Position numbers and translations under genes: made by a program | The notes under the pieces: generated by a model | The model's input: the letters and a program-made list of their open reading frames with translations, nothing else | Told to the model about the DNA's origin: nothing | The model's database searches: none | Assembly: GCF_020618415.1 (NCBI RefSeq) | Contig: NZ_CP085344.1 | Location: forward strand, 1,015,001 to 1,079,000 | Direction of reading: 5' to 3' | Origin: Cupriavidus sp. MP-37 | GTDB lineage: Bacteria; Pseudomonadota; Gammaproteobacteria; Burkholderiales; Burkholderiaceae | DNA length: 64,000 bases | Shown: one piece after another, positions 63,943-64,000 of the stretch | How positions within the stretch are numbered: the first letter of the stretch is position 1 | How the letters are laid out: each line of letters begins with the position of its first letter

Positions 63943-64000
63943 TCCAGGCGGCCGGCCCGGCGGCCCGCGCCCGCCTTCACTGCAGCAGGTGGCAGGCGGC

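Noticed and set aside
63943..64000. Possible end of a convergent gene (minus-strand reading ...ACHLLQ, stop at 63979-63977)
   Set aside because: Only a few codons are visible before the window ends, so it cannot be distinguished from chance.

Overview
The window looks like a chromosomal segment of a beta-proteobacterium of the family Burkholderiaceae, most likely Cupriavidus or a close relative. This is inferred from the very high GC content, the dense coding, and gene neighbourhoods typical of that group: cysB next to a cysI-DUF934-cysH-cysD-cysN block, lptF/lptG divergent from pepA-holC, DUF3460-scpA-panC, zapB-like/zapA followed by a 6S-like RNA and an EVE-domain gene, and tamA-tamB. No sequence search was possible, so the genus is an inference.

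Layout. 1-7.5 kb: the start of a cytochrome b561-like gene (cut by the window edge), an IS3-family insertion sequence, the aspartate-alanine exchange pair aspT-aspD, an M48 lipoprotein protease, a brnTA toxin-antitoxin locus whose toxin has collapsed, and tRNA-Leu(CAA). 7.5-13 kb: a hydrolase, a 3-hydroxyacid dehydrogenase, an orphan branched-chain-type periplasmic binding protein, a methyltransferase, then the regulator CysB. 13-20.7 kb: assimilatory sulfate reduction (TSUP exporter, CysI, DUF934, CysH of the APS type, CysD, CysN) with sirohaem enzymes SUMT and CbiX. 20.7-30.8 kb: LptG/LptF, PepA, HolC, IlvD, Lgt and an M48-YjgN pair. 31-37.4 kb: a GntR-regulated malonate cluster (malonyl-CoA decarboxylase, a Bug-type binding protein, an enoyl-CoA hydratase relative, malonyl-CoA synthetase). 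37.6-41 kb: SIMPL protein, second TSUP protein, EVE protein, a structured RNA, ZapA and a ZapB-like protein. 41.2-53.7 kb: a cobalamin riboswitch and two convergent groups of genes for corrinoid uptake and the late steps of cobalamin synthesis, plus cobQ. 53.8-64 kb: PepSY membrane protein, panC, scpA, DUF3460, then tamA-tamB and a BamE-like lipoprotein.

How genes work together. The cys block takes sulfate to sulfide; SUMT and CbiX belong to the supply of sirohaem for CysI. The B12 block is headed by a sigma70-like promoter and a class I cobalamin riboswitch, and contains uptake (BtuB, BtuC, BtuD, BtuF) and nucleotide-loop assembly (CobO, CobQ, CbiB, CobD, CobU, CobT, CobS, CobC). The malonate block activates malonate to malonyl-CoA and decarboxylates it to acetyl-CoA.

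The most unusual points are: the IS inserted exactly into the loop of the aspD transcription terminator; a promoter-like sigma54 element inside a nested inverted-repeat structure in the 0.76-kb gap before the malonate regulator; a structured RNA with two mutually exclusive folds and a terminator in front of the EVE gene; three copies of a paired-palindrome repeat at transcription-unit ends; a toxin gene reduced to its two ends beside an intact antitoxin; and a 13-bp triplication over the btuC start codon.
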